NCBI RefSeq assembly: GCF_963082655.1
Contig: NC_081552.1
Location: 124,100,458 to 124,164,457, forward strand
Direction of reading: 5' to 3'
DNA: 64,000 nucleotides
From: Stomoxys calcitrans
Lineage: Eukaryota; Arthropoda; Insecta; Diptera; Muscidae
Of this stretch, positions 22,036 to 33,227 are shown piece by piece; the stretch's first letter is position 1, and the number at the start of each line of letters is the position of its first letter. The notes beneath the pieces were generated by a model. That model did no database searches. It had not been told where the DNA came from and saw only the letters and a list, made by a program, of their open reading frames with translations. The translations under genes and the position numbers were made by a program.

Positions 22036-23823
22036 TGTTATACCCTCCACCATAAGATGGGGGGTATACTAATTTCGTCATTCTGTTTGTAACTACTCGA
22101 AATATTCGTCTGAGACCCCATAAAGTATATATATTCTTGATCGTCGTGACATTTTATGTCGATCTAGCCATGTCCGTCCGTCTGTCCGTCCGTCCGTCCG
22201 TCTGTCTGTCGAAAGCACGCTAACTTCCGAAGGAGTTAAGCTAGCCGCTTGAAATTTTGCACAAATACTTCTTATTAGTGTAGGTCGGTTGGTATTGTAA
22301 ATGGGCCATATCGGTCCATGTTTTGATATAGCTGCCATATAAACCGATCTTGGGTCTTGACTTCTTGAGCCTCTAGAGTGCGCAATTCTTATCCGATTGG
22401 AATGAAATTTTGCACGACGTGTTTTGTTATTATGTCCAACAATTGCGCGAAGTATAGTTCAAATCGGTTCATAACCTGATATAGCTGCCATATAAACCGA
22501 TCTTGGGTCTTGACTTCTTGAGCCTCTATCGTGCGCAATTCTTATCCGATCAGAATGAAATTTTGCACGACGTGTTTTGTTATTATGTCCAACAGCTGTG
22601 CCAAGTATGGTTCAAATCGGTTCATAACCTGATATAGCTGCCATATAAACCGATCTTGGGTCTTGACTTTTTGAGCCTCTAGAGTGCGCAATTCTTATCC
22701 GATTGGAATGAAATTTTGCACGACGTGTTTTGTTATTATATCCAACAATTGTGCCAAGTATGGTTCAAATCGGCCCATAACCTGATATAGCTGCCATATA
22801 AACCGATCTTGGGGTCTTGACTTCTTGAGCCTCTAGAGAGCGCAATTCTTATCCGAATGGAATGGAATTTCGCACGACGTGTTTTGTTATGAACTGCGCG
22901 AAGTATAGTTCAAATCGGTTCATAACCTGATATAGCTGCCATATAAACCGATCTTGGGTCTTGACTTCTTGAGCCTCTATCGTGCGCAATTCTTATCCGA
23001 TCAGAATGAAATTTTGCACGACGTGTTTTGTTATTATGTCCAACAGCTGTGCCAAGTATGGTTCAAATCGGTTCATAACCTGATATAGCTGCCATATAAA
23101 CCGATCTTGGGTCTTGACTTCTTGAGCCTCTAGAGGGAACAATTCTTATCCGATTTGAATGAATTTATGCCCGAAGTATTTCGTTATGATATCCAACAAC
23201 TGTGCCAAGTATGGTTGAAATCGGTCCATAACCTGATATAGCTGTCATACAAACAGATCTGGGGATTTGACTTCTTGAGCTTCTAGAGGGCGCAATTCCT
23301 ATCCGATTTGGCTGAAATTTTGCATGACGTATTTTATTTTTACTTTCAACAACTGTGACAAATAAGGCTCAAATCGGTTCATAACCTGATATAGCTGTCA
23401 TATAAACCGATCTGGGATATTGACTTCTTGACCCCTAGAGGTCGCAATTATTATCCGATATGCCTGAAATTTTGTACGATGGATCCTCTCATGACCATCA
23501 ACAAACGTATTTATTATGGTCTGAATCGGTCTATAGCCCGATACAGACCCCATATAAATCGTTCTCTCTATTTTACTTCGTGAGCCCCAATGGGCGCAAT
23601 TCTTATACGAATTGGCTGAAATTTTACACAGGTCTCCAACATATAATTTAATTGTGGTCCGAACCGGACCATATCTTGATATCGTTTTAATAGCAGAGCA
23701 ACACTTTTCTTATATCCTTTTCTGCCTAAGAAGAGATGCCGGGAAAAGAACTCGACACATGCGATCCATGGTGGAGGGTATATAAGATTCGGCCCGGCCG
23801 AACTTAGCACGCTTTTACTTGTT
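22036..23823 (+). mobile_element. DINE-1-like element, subfamily A, copy A5, with higher-order repeat
   Basis: A full-length element: 5' ttataccctccaccataaga, (GTCY)n at about 22,170-22,210, the longest internal array in the window (about eight repeats), and 3' hairpin ttcggcccggccgaa ending cttttacttgtt. Within the array a stretch of about 225 bp starting at 22,445 recurs at 22,896 almost unchanged, an offset of 451 bp, i.e. three basic repeats. Non-coding. Confidence 0.87.
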
Positions 23824-24015
23824 TTATTTGTAATTTTACCAATATTTTGACCACCGCCGTTGACCTTCATCAGGATTTTAACTATAAATATAACAAACAA
23901 GTAATTTTACAAAAAATTAAAAAAAAAACATTTATACATTTGAAAATAATTACATTTTGAAACAAAACAATCGACTTTTCCTTTACAGCACACAAGTTTG
24001 ACTAAAGCTCTCTCA

Positions 24016-25070
24016 TTTTTATACCCTCCACCACAGGATGGGGGGTATACAAATTTCGTCATTCTGTTTGTAACTACTCGAAATATTCGTCTGAGACCCC
24101 ATAAAGTATTTATATTCTTGATCGTCGCGACATTATATGTCGATCTAGCCATGTCCGACCGTCTGTCTGTCGAAAGCACGCTAACTTCCAAAGGAGTAAA
24201 GCTAGCAGCTTGAAATTTTGCACAGATACTTCTTATTAGTGTAGGTCGGATGGTATTGAAAATGGGCCAAATCGGTCCATGTTTTGATATAGCTGCCATA
24301 TAAACCGATCTTGGGTCTTGAATTATTGAGCCTCTAGAGTACGCAATTCTTATCCGATTGGAATGAAATTTTGCACGACGTGTTTTGTTATGATATCCAA
24401 CAATTGTGCCAAGTATGGAATGTGCCAATTGGAATGAAATTTTGCCCCACGTGTTTTGTTATGATATCCAACAATTGTGTCGAGTATGGTTCAAATCGGT
24501 TCATATAGCTTTCATATAAACAGATCTAGGGACTTGACTTCTTGGGCTTCTAGAGGACACACTTCCTATCCGATTTGGCTGAAATTTTGCATGACGTATT
24601 TTTTTCTTACTTTAAACAACTGAGTCAAATAAGGTTCAAATCGGTTCATAACCCGATATAGCTGCCATATGAACCGATCTGGGATCTTGAGTTCTTGAGC
24701 CTCCAGAGGTCGCAATTATTATCCGTTTTGCCTCTCATGACCATCAACATACATGTTTATTATGGTCTGAATCGGTCTATAGCCTGATACAGCTCCCATT
24801 TAAATCGGTGTCTCTATTTTACTTCTTGAGCCCCCAAAGTGCGCAATTCTTATTCGAACTGGCTGACATTTTACACAGGTCTCCAACATATGGTTTATTT
24901 GTGGTCAAAACCGGACCATATCTTGATATCGCTCTAATAGCAGAGCAAATCTTTTCTTATATCCTTTTTTGCCTAAGAACAGATGTCGGGAAAAGAACTC
25001 GACAAATGCGATCCATGGTGGAGAGTATATAAAATTCGGCTCGGCCGAACTTAGCACGCTTTTACTTGTT
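24016..25070 (+). mobile_element. DINE-1-like element, subfamily A, copy A6
   Basis: 5' tttttataccctccaccaca, very short (GTCY)n (ccgaccgtctgtctgtcg, near 24,150), about three internal repeats, 3' hairpin ttcggctcggccgaa ending cttttacttgtt. A junction at 24,417-24,425 (caagtatggaatgtgccaat) shows an internal deletion between repeats. Non-coding. The 190 bp between A5 and A6 is AT-rich with nothing recognised. Confidence 0.85.
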
Positions 25071-25288
25071 TTTTTTTTTGGCGTGTAGTCATTATTAGCC
25101 CATAGTTAGATATAGCGGTCCATGGTTACATACATCTTACATAAAAACAACCATACCAGTTGGTATCTTAGGCTTAAATTAACATTGAATCAATATTGTT
25201 TATATTTTGTATATGCCAATACCAGTTCCAATTTCAAGAATAGTTTAAAAGGCAAAACATTGAATATACCTCCGATATTTGATGGAAA

Positions 25289-25543
25289 TTGTTATTTATT
25301 GTTTGCATACTACTTCTCATTCTCACTAAAGTAAGTTTTAATTACGCGAGTGAATATATTCATTCTTATTTGGTTTTAGTTCAAAATCCAATTGTGGAGA
25401 ATGTGTTTTATCTGTATATTTGTTTACCTACAATTGCTGTCTGCAGGGGTCAACTTATTGTGGTTGGGCTTCAACGAAAACACTTAGGAAGTCAGTCACC
25501 TTGCGAATATTATGCACCATTGAATTGCATTATCTTACCATAA
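25289..25543 (+). pseudogene. Possible small secreted-protein gene or remnant (weak)
   Basis: A hydrophobic signal-like stretch (LLFIVCILLLILTK) runs up to AAA|GTAAGT at about 25,331, a good 5' splice site. 'cttatttggttttag' ends at about 25,379, a plausible 3' splice site, giving an intron of about 49 nt, near the lower limit for flies. Downstream codons give QNPIVENV... with several Cys. There is no in-frame ATG (the frame opens at TTG after a TGA), so a one-base change near 25,287 would be needed. Small Cys-rich secreted proteins of flies often have an intron right after the signal peptide, but I do not recognise a family. Confidence 0.18.
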
Positions 25544-25839
25544 TTTTCTAGAGCATACTTTCCTCGTCAACAGCTTCACAAATCTTTGTTTACACAATGC
25601 GTTCTCCTAAGCATAAAAATATGAATGAAACTGAAAATCGACGTTTTAACTGTTTTGCTGTATAGCACAAACAATATTTTCATGGTATATCCAATTATGT
25701 GAGTACCATCTGAACACATAAAAGAGATTGTTGGAATTTTTTCACGTTTTCAGCTGACATACTTTATTCACGTTGTATAAATATTTGCTTAGAAATTGTT
25801 GGAGTTTTCACTTTTCCGCGACATTTTCTTATACAAGTC

Positions 25840-26420
25840 CTTCATTCATATACATATATACGATACATAAACTCACTCATGTCCCACTATTCATAAACCT
25901 ACACATTTGTACGAAGTATATACACATCAATTCATGATCACACACATAATCAAATTCACGTACATATATTATTTAATATAAATGTATTCAGATACATTAT
26001 TTGTATTATATATGTACATTCTCGTACACATTTACAAATATTCATACACATGATCTCTGAATGTAACCAAACATACGCTTAGACGTATTCGTATTCATAA
26101 GCATGCTCGAATATAATATGTACAATTGAATACTCATATACATAAAAATATTCATACGCATATGCAAAATACGATCGTATAGAAATACATAAACATATAC
26201 ATAACTAAGTTCACATACAACGAATATTTATAAACATAAACATATTCATATAAATAAACGAAGCCATATACATAAACATATTCATATACATCAGTGTATT
26301 CCTATACATATGTATATTAGAGATATATTCATAGACAAATATACATATACACAAACATTATCGTATACATAAAATATTCATATGCATAAACCTATTCATA
26401 TACATTTACATAAACGAATA
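25840..26420. repeat. Degenerate A/T-rich simple repeat (acat/attcat)
   Basis: A run of imperfect 'catatacataaacatattc' and 'atacata' words with interspersed 'cgtatac', over about 580 bp. There is no fixed period. It looks like a decayed microsatellite-type tract. Confidence 0.6.
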
Positions 26421-27229
26421 ATCAAAATTTTCTGTTTATTTATTTCACGAGCCGCATTTTATAACTTGAATACCTCTTCAGACGAACTACTAATGAATTA
26501 TGAGGTTTTTAATGGAAAATTTTGGGATATTACGTAGAATTTGTTTGGTTTTTCATATTTTTGCTTTAAGACGTTTTCGACAAGGACCGCTGTGATTGGC
26601 TGTCGCATTTATAAGTAAAATATCATAAAAACCAAAAAGCTGACATTGTTTGTTTTCACCAACAACGATCGTAAAAGCTGATAAACCGGTTTAGATTTTT
26701 TAAAGTCTTACTTATCTTGATAGTAAGTTAAGCGATGAGGTTTAGTATTAATTGTTTGCTGTTATTTAATATTGTTCTTATATATATTTATGAATTGTAT
26801 ATATTACATTTCTGTACTAATTTTGTTCATAACGTTTCACGCATACATAAACCAGGGTACGGAAATTGTTTTGAGCACATGCAAAAATTTTATTCAGCTT
26901 TTAGTTGAGTCGTGCATGAAAACCACCACCATTCGAAAGGGAATATGACTGTTACCCCATTTGTTTTTCTCTTTACTTTTCGGGCGACGGACTCAAACAA
27001 GTTATTTCGACCCCTGGTTTGATGATTAAGGCTAACTTATTTTTTTTACAGATGATTGGCTTCCTGTTTGTCTGCTTCCCAGAAAATTTTATTTTCAGGG
27101 GACATGTCCAATCAATTAGGTATACATATGTCCAATTCTTTGTGTTTTTATGGGTAAGGGTTCATCGTTCTTAATGCCTATGAACGTCATATACATACTC
27201 GTAGTATAAAACGTATAAGAAGTAGTAAC

Positions 27230-27359
27230 GTCACCAGTGCTGCCGTTTTTGGTAAGTTCCTACCAAAACTGGTAGGTTTTAATTCTCTTGGTAGTTTGGT
27301 AGGATGACCTCAATATTTGGTAGGATTTTCCAACAAATAAATACCAAGTTAATTACAAA
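27230..27359 (+). repeat. 'ttggtagg' repeat fragment, left of A7
   Basis: It contains several 'ttggtaggattttcc', 'actggtaggttttaa' and 'cttggtagtttggtagg' words. A similar stretch ('ggcaggttttggttg', 'tttggtaggattttt', 'ctttggtagggaataa') follows at 29,095-29,190, on the far side of A7 and D1. The two may be halves of one older element split by the DINE insertions. Not identified further. Confidence 0.35.
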
Positions 27360-28517
27360 CAAGTAAAAGCGTGCTAAGTTCGGCCGGGCCGAATCTTATA
27401 TACCCTCCACCATGGATCGCATTTGTCGAGTTCTTTTCCCGGCATCTCTTCTTAGGCAAAACAGGATATAAGAAAAGATTTGCTCTGCTATTAGAGCCAT
27501 ATCAAGATATGTTCCGGTTTGGACCACAATTAAATTATATGTTGGAGACCTGTGTAAAATGTCAGCCAATTCGAATAAGAATTGCGACCTTTGGGGGCTC
27601 AAGAAGTAAAATAGAGAGATCGATTTAGATGGGAGCTGTATCGGGCTAAATACAGATTCAGACCATAATATATACGTATGTTGATGGTCATGAGAGAATC
27701 CGTAGTACAAAATCGGATAATAATTGCGACCTCTACAGGCTCAAGAAGTCAAGATCCCAGATCGGTTTATATGGCAGCTATATCAGGTTATGAACCGATT
27801 TGAACCATACTAGGCACAGTTGTTGGATATCATAACAAAACACGTCGGGCGAAATTTCGTTCCAATCGGATAAGAATTGCGCACTCTAGAGGCTCAAGAA
27901 GTCAAGACCCAAGATCGGTTCATATGGCAGCTATATAAGGTTATGGACCGATTTAAACCATTCTTGGCACAATTGCTGGATATCATAACAAAACACGTCG
28001 TGCCAAAATTCATTCAAATCGGATAAAAATTGCGCCCTCTAGAAGCTCAAGAAATCAAGACCCAAGATCGGTTCATATGGCAGCTATATCAGGTTATGGA
28101 CCGATTTAAACCATTCTTGGCACAATTGCTGGATATCATAACAAAACACTTCGTGCCAAAATTCATTCCAATCGGATAAGAATTGCGCACTATAGAGGTT
28201 CAAGAAGTCAAGACTCAAGATCAGATCATATGGCAGCTATATCAAAACATAGACCGATATGGCCCATTTACAATACCAACTGACCTACTAATAAGAAGTA
28301 TTTGTGCAAAATTTCAAGCGGCTAGCTTTACTCCTTCGGAAGTTAGCGTGCTTTCGACAGACAGACGGACGGACGGACGGACATGGCTAGATCGACATAA
28401 AATGTCACGACGATCAAGAATATATTTACTTTATGGGGTCTCAGACGAATATTTCGAGTAGTTACAAACAGAATGACGAAATTAGTACATCCCCATCCTA
28501 TGGTGGAGGGTATAAAA
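27360..28517 (-). mobile_element. DINE-1-like element, subfamily A, copy A7
   Basis: 3' end caagtaaaagcgtgctaagt with hairpin, about three internal repeats, (GTCY)n at 28,357-28,382, and 5' block ending 'tcctatggtggagggtataa'. Near 28,485 'agtacatccccatcc' departs from the usual 'agtataccccccatcc', so one arm of the 5' palindrome is mutated. Non-coding. Confidence 0.84.
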
Positions 28518-28639
28518 AAAATCGCGGGGTATAACTCAAAATTAATTCACTTCTTGCCATTTCTGCATATTCGTTAACAGTGCAGAACAAAACCATGGAT
28601 GTCGACCAAATATTGTTACAAGGAGCCTCACTGTTTAAT

Positions 28640-29094
28640 ATTCGGTAAAAAGGGCGAAAGTTCTGATATTGACTGTAACTGGTACGAGTGTAAAGGGTTC
28701 TTTTTCAAATTTCTTAAATTCTGGGTAGGAAATGCGGCTTTGAGCCTTCAATCGGAAAATAGGCCTATGTAGCAGCAACATACAAAGATGTTGAAGGGTT
28801 CAGGGAGCTCACAGTAACGACGCGAATTGGTAGTAAACATTTAAGTCGGGGATAGGTTTATCCAAACTTGACACGGGTTTTCATTGAAATCGGGACAAAA
28901 ATACGGGTATAAAGATATAGGCCATCATGGAACGTAAGGCTATAGAGTGATTTCAACAAACAAACGGACGCACATGGCTAGATCCTTTATGAATAACTGC
29001 GGTACCAGATCGTTTGTAGCGTAGAAAATGTAAAAGTTTATATTTTTGAAATGGAATTGCAAAATGGCCTAGTCTCCGGAAGAGGGTATAAAAA
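28640..29094 (-). mobile_element. Diverged DINE-1-like element (D1)
   Basis: Weak but ordered similarity: 'gcggctttgagccttcaatc' as an internal-repeat block, 'cgggtataaagatatag', 'gagtgatttcaacaaacaaa' in place of the (GTCY)n tract, 'cgcacatggctagatc', and the end 'ccggaagagggtataaaaa' at 29,094. The 3' hairpin end is not seen. Non-coding; an old copy or a fourth subfamily. The 120 bp to its left is unassigned. Confidence 0.5.
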
Positions 29095-29299
29095 CTTATG
29101 CCGCATTTTTGGCTTGTAGAACATTTGGCAGGTTTTGGTTGAGTTTGGTAGGATTTTTCTTAAACTTTGGTAGGGAATAATTTTTTGAGTCCTAACACTG
29201 AACGTCACACGCTGGGCCAAAAAGCGTGAAAATATTTTTTTTTTCATACTCAAAATTTTAATAAATATCCTGTAAAGTGAAAATTTTAATAAAATATTG

Positions 29300-30190
29300 T
29301 CTAGATACAAAATTTGGCTCAGGCCCGGGAACCTATAAATTACTTTTCTAAAGACAAAATTTCAAAAAAATTTTCCTAAATTAATTTTTTGAAAATTTTT
29401 TTGAAGTCAAAATTAAATTTTTTTTTAAGGTCAAAATTTCTTGGAGACAATGAAATTTTCGCTCAAATGACAAAGAATATTAATTTTGAATAAAATGTTA
29501 ATAAAGTTTTTTTAAACGCCAAATGAAATTTTGTCTGTACACAAAATTTTAATAAGCTTTTTTTTTGAACACAATGAAATTAAATTTTTTCTATAGACAA
29601 ATTTATTTCTACAATTATTTCGACAAAATTTGAATGAAATTTTTTGTAGAAACAAAAGCAACATTTGGCCTGTTCCTCGACATTATTTTTTAAAGACAAA
29701 ATTTTAATTATATTTCCTATAAGACAAAATTTCAACGAAATTTTCTCCAAAGAATATGTCTTTATGCAATGCTCTAAACACAAAACTTCAATAAGACGAA
29801 ATTTAAATGAAACCTTCTCCAAATAAAATATTTTAATGCAATTTGCAGTAAAGACAAAATTTCAATGAAATTTTATCTTAAAGGCAGGTACTATATTCGT
29901 TCTTCAGCGTTGAAAACCCATGTTTGCGGGATTCCTTTTTTGAAAAACTACACAAACTTCAATGATAAGATGAATGACATATTTTCTAAAAACAATTAAA
30001 CTCAATTGAATTTTTTCTAAAAACAAAATTATCATAAAATTTTTTTTAAATGTATAATTTTTATATAGACAAAATTTCAATTAAAATTTCACTAAAGAAA
30101 ACATTCCATCGCAAAAAAAAAATTTTAAAGACCAAATTTCAATGAATTTGTTTCTATGCGTCAATGAAATGTTTTCCAAAGACAAAATTT
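29300..30190. repeat. T family: degenerate 'aaatttt/gacaaaatttcaatg' repeats
   Basis: Low-complexity repeats of 'aaagacaaaatttcaatgaa' and 'attttttctaaagacaaaat', roughly every 35-45 bp. A more complex core at 29,885-29,960 ('gcgttgaaaacccatgtttg', 'gattccttttttgaaaaact') recurs inverted at about 62,470-62,530. Short reading frames here are low-complexity artefacts. Confidence 0.5.
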
Positions 30191-30194
30191 TGTA

Positions 30195-30801
30195 AAGGGT
30201 GATTTTTTTGAGGTTAGGATTTTCATGCATTAGTATTTGACAGATCACGTGGGATTTCAGACATGGTGTCAAAGAGAAAGATGCTCAGTATGCTTTGACA
30301 TTTCATCATGAATAGACTTACTAACGAGCAACGCTTGCAAATCATTGAATTTTATTACCAAAATCAGTGTTCGGTTCGAAATGTGTTCATTCACCGTAAC
30401 GTTGCGTCCAACAGCATCTTTGAAAAAATACGGTCCAATGATTCCACCAGCGTACAAACCTCACCAAACAGTGCATTTTTCGGGATGCATGGGCAGTTCT
30501 TGAACGGCTTCTGGTTGCTCTTCACTCCAAATGCGGCAATTTTGCTTGTTTACGTAGCCATTCAACCAGAAATGAGCCTCATCGCTGAACAAAATTTGTC
30601 AAAATTTGAACACATTTCGAACCGAACACTGATTTTGGTAATAAAATTCAATGATTTGCAAGCGTTGCTCGTTAGTAAGTCTATTCATGATGAAATGTCA
30701 AAGCATACTGAGCATCTTTCTCTTTGACACCATGTCTGAAATCCCACGTGATCTGTCAAATACTAATGCATGAAAATCCTAACCTCAAAAAAATCACCCT
30801 T
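30195..30801. mobile_element. Fold-back Tc1/mariner-type derivative with two 5' ends
   Basis: The left end aagggtgatttttttgaggt and right end (inverse) are flanked by TA at 30,193-30,194 and 30,802-30,803. The inverted arms are long (about 185 bp, about 30,195-30,381 and 30,615-30,801) and each contains the same transposase start (MNRLTNEQRLQIIEFYYQNQ) in opposite directions. The middle holds part of the catalytic region, minus strand. A second, truncated copy with the same internal junction is at 51,194-51,447. There is no functional gene. Confidence 0.85.
30382..30614 (-). pseudogene. Transposase core fragment (Tc1/mariner, IS630-like)
   Basis: On the minus strand the middle of the fold-back element reads LFSDEAHFWLNGYVNKQNC, SEEQPEAVQELPMHPEK, CTVW then a stop, and YAGGIIGPYFFKDA, GRNVTVN. 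This is the part of a widespread arthropod IS630-type transposase around its first catalytic Asp (SDE). The later Asp/Glu residues are absent, and after NVTVNE the frame runs into the inverted 5' end. It has one in-frame stop (TGA in place of TGC/TGT before GLYAGG). Family recognition is from memory. Confidence 0.75.
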
Positions 30802-30887
30802 TACATGCTTGAGCCCTCTAAAATTATTTTTCCAACGACAACCTTTTATAATAAATTCTTTTTTGTTTTTTTTTTCATAGACAAAAT

Positions 30888-30909
30888 AAAGTTGTAAATT
30901 TACAACTTT
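30888..30909. repeat. Perfect 22-bp palindrome
   Basis: aaagttgtaaa followed by tttacaacttt, a perfect dyad in AT-rich T-family sequence just before DINE-B B3. No function is evident. Confidence 0.7.
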
Positions 30910-30943
30910 TAGAGTTTATTTTTTTTCAAGAAAATCTTGATAT

Positions 30944-31460
30944 TGTTATACCCACCACCGAAGGATGGGGGTATATTCATTTTGTCCTTCTGTTTGCAAC
31001 ACAACGAAATATTCATTTTCGACCCTATAAAGTAAATATTCTTGATCAGCGCAAAAATCTAAGACGATCTAACCATGTCCGTCCGTCTGTCTGTTGACAT
31101 CACGCTACAGTCTTTAAAAATAGAGATATTGGCACAGATTCTTTTTGTCCATAAGCCGGTTAAGTTCGAACAGTGAGTTAAGTTATGCCCCTTGACATAA
31201 TTCTACTATATGGCACAGATCGGTCTAGATTTGGATATAGTTGCCATATATACCGATCCCGCAATTTAAGGTTTTGATCCATAAAAGGCGCATTTATTGC
31301 CCAATGTCGCCGAAATTTGGGGTAGTGAGTTGTATTAGGCTCTTCGATATTTTTCTGCAACTTGGTCCAAATCGGTCCAGATTTGGATACAGCTGCCATA
31401 TAGACCGACATCTCGATTTAAAGTCTTGGCCCCATAAAAGGCGCATTTATAATCCGATTT
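30944..31460 (+). mobile_element. DINE-1-like element, subfamily B, copy B3 (3' truncated)
   Basis: 5' end ttatacccaccaccgaagga, 'tataaagtaaatattcttga', 'aagacgatctaaccatgtcc', short (GTCY)n at about 31,078-31,093, then about two internal repeats. It ends inside a repeat at about 31,460, where SINE S1 follows. The 3' hairpin is missing. Non-coding. Confidence 0.8.
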
Positions 31461-31481
31461 CACTATTTCATTTCATCATTT

Positions 31482-31720
31482 CGGCTGAACGCCTGGGTTA
31501 AAATCCATCAGAAAAAATTTTCAGCAGTGGTTTTCCCCTCCTTATGCTGGCAACATTTGTGAGGTACTATGCCATGTAAAACTTCTCTCCAAGGAGTTGT
31601 CGCACTGGGGCGCCCGTTTCGGACTCGGCTATGAAAAGGAGGATATAATTGAGCTTAAACTTGAATCGGATTGCACTCATTGATATATGAGAAGTTTGCC
31701 CCTGTTCCTTTGTGGAATGT
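31482..31720 (+). mobile_element. tRNA-derived SINE, copy S1 (5' truncated)
   Basis: It aligns with S2 from 'gcctgggttaaaatcc' through 'ttttcccctccttatgctgg', 'caacatttgtgaggtac', 'atgccatgtaaaacttct', 'gttgtcgcactgg' and 'gaatcggattgcactcat' to 'cccctgttccttt'. Its B box is mutated (ggttaaaatcc for ggttcaaatcc). It lies between DINE-B B3 and DINE-A A8. Confidence 0.7.
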
Positions 31721-31749
31721 TCATGGGCAAAATTTGCATTTTCCATTCA

Positions 31750-32792
31750 TTTTTATACCCTCCACCAAAGGAAGGGGGGTATACTAATTTCGTCATTCTG
31801 TTTGTAACTACTCGAAATATTCGTCTGAGACCCCATAAAGTAAATATATTCTTGATCGTCGCGACATTTTATGTCGATCTAGCCATGTCCGTTCGTCCGT
31901 CCGTCTGTCCGTCCGTCCGTCCGTCTATCTGTCGAAAGCACGCTAACTTCCGAAGGATTTAAGCTAGCCGCTTGAAATTTTGCACAAATACTTCTTATTT
32001 GTGTAGGTCGGTTGGTTTTGTAAATTGGCCATATCGGTCCATGTTTTGATATAGCTGCCATATAAACCGATCTTGAGTCTTGACTTCTTGAGCCTCTAGA
32101 GTGCGCAATTCTTATCCAATTGGAATAAAATTTTGCACGACGTGTGTTGTTATGATATCCAACATCTTTGCCAAGTATGGTTCAAATCGGTTCATAACCT
32201 GATATAGCTGCCATATAAACCGATCTTGGGTCTTGACTTCTTGAGCCTTTAGAGTACGTAATTCTTATCCGATTGGAATGAAATTTTGCACGACGTGTTT
32301 TGTTGTAAAATCCAACAACTTTGCTAAGTATGGTTCAAATTGGTTTATAACCTGATATAGCTGCCATATAAACCGATCTTGGGTCTTGACTTCTTGAGCT
32401 TCTAGAGGTCGCAATTATTATCCGATTTGCCTGAAATTTTGTACTACGGATTCTCTCAAGACCATCAACATACGTATATATTATGGTCTGAATCGGTCTA
32501 TAGCCCGATATAGCTCCTATATAAATCGATCTCTCTATTTTACTTCTTAAGCCCCCAAAGGGCGCAATTATTATTCGAATTGGCTGACATTTTTCACAGG
32601 TTTCCAATATATATTTTAATTGTGGTCCAAACCGGACCATATCTTGATATTGCTCTAATAGCGGAGTAAATCTTTTCTTATATACTTTTTTGCCTAAGAA
32701 GAGATGCCGGGAAAAGAACTCGACAAATGCGATCCATGGTGGAGGGTATATAAGATTCGGCCCGGCCGAACTTAGCACGCTTTTACTTGTTT
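31750..32792 (+). mobile_element. DINE-1-like element, subfamily A, copy A8
   Basis: 5' tttttataccctccaccaaa, (GTCY)n at 31,886-31,932, about three internal repeats and 3' hairpin ttcggcccggccgaa ending cttttacttgtt. It abuts, and truncates, the CCHC-knuckle frame on the minus strand just beyond it. Non-coding. Confidence 0.86.
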
Positions 32793-33227
32793 AGTACTGA
32801 TCTTTTCTGAAATTGTAGGAAGCAGGCTTGTACAATTCTGTGATAGTGACGCATGATTGGATACAGTCCTTAAGACAGAGGGTGGGGATGAGCGTTCCTG
32901 TTTCCCGCTTTCCCTATAGTTGGATTTTGTTCTTCGAGTAGTTTCCAGATTTGATGACCGCAATCTCGGGTGTTCGTGAAGTGGTGTGTGGTGATGAAGT
33001 CTGCAATATCTACGTCCACTTTTGGTGAAACACCATCCATCAGAATGACTGTGGGCAAGACAATTTCTGCAGTACCCGTATGTCTGGACGACTTGCTGAC
33101 GTTGGGTTACATTCATTTGTAAAAATCGCTTGCATTTTCGTAGTGCGTGAGGATATCCGCAGACTCTATAAGTAAAAGATTGGTTTCGTTTATTTCGGAT
33201 GATTTGGCGGCGATAGTCGTTGGGCAT
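32793..33227 (-). CDS. CCHC zinc-knuckle protein, retrotransposon Gag-like (3' cut by DINE)
   Basis: An uninterrupted frame of about 145 codons from an ATG at 33,225-33,227; the last few codons run into DINE A8. A CxxCxxxxHxxxxC knuckle is seen at CRNCLAHSHSDGWC (about residues 52-65), preceded by YRVCGYPHALRKC and followed by YCRLHHHTPLHEH, the layout of Gag-type knuckle triplets in insect LTR elements. The first knuckle has Tyr for its first Cys and the third has Arg for a Cys, each explained by one base change. It lies downstream of the BEL integrase, the wrong place for that element's own Gag, so it comes from another element or a gag-derived gene. The true C-terminus is unknown. Confidence 0.5.

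Larger units (their letters stand above)
25071..27229. other. Least repetitive stretch, no gene recognised
   Basis: About 2.2 kb not shared with the repeat families elsewhere in the window. It is AT-rich. It contains one weak candidate spliced mini-gene (25,289-25,543), a long degenerate 'atacataaacatattcat' tract (25,840-26,420), and otherwise no long frame. If any host sequence survives in the window, this is a likely place. Confidence 0.4.

Noticed and set aside
22445..23123. CRISPR-like regular repeats
   Set aside because: The repeats are adjacent, about 150 bp long, without unique spacers, and belong to a fly Helentron-type element.
23775..23800. TATA box (gggtatataagattcgg) as promoter
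   Set aside because: The motif is part of the DINE-A 3' subterminal inverted repeat and occurs in almost every copy; nothing downstream is coding.
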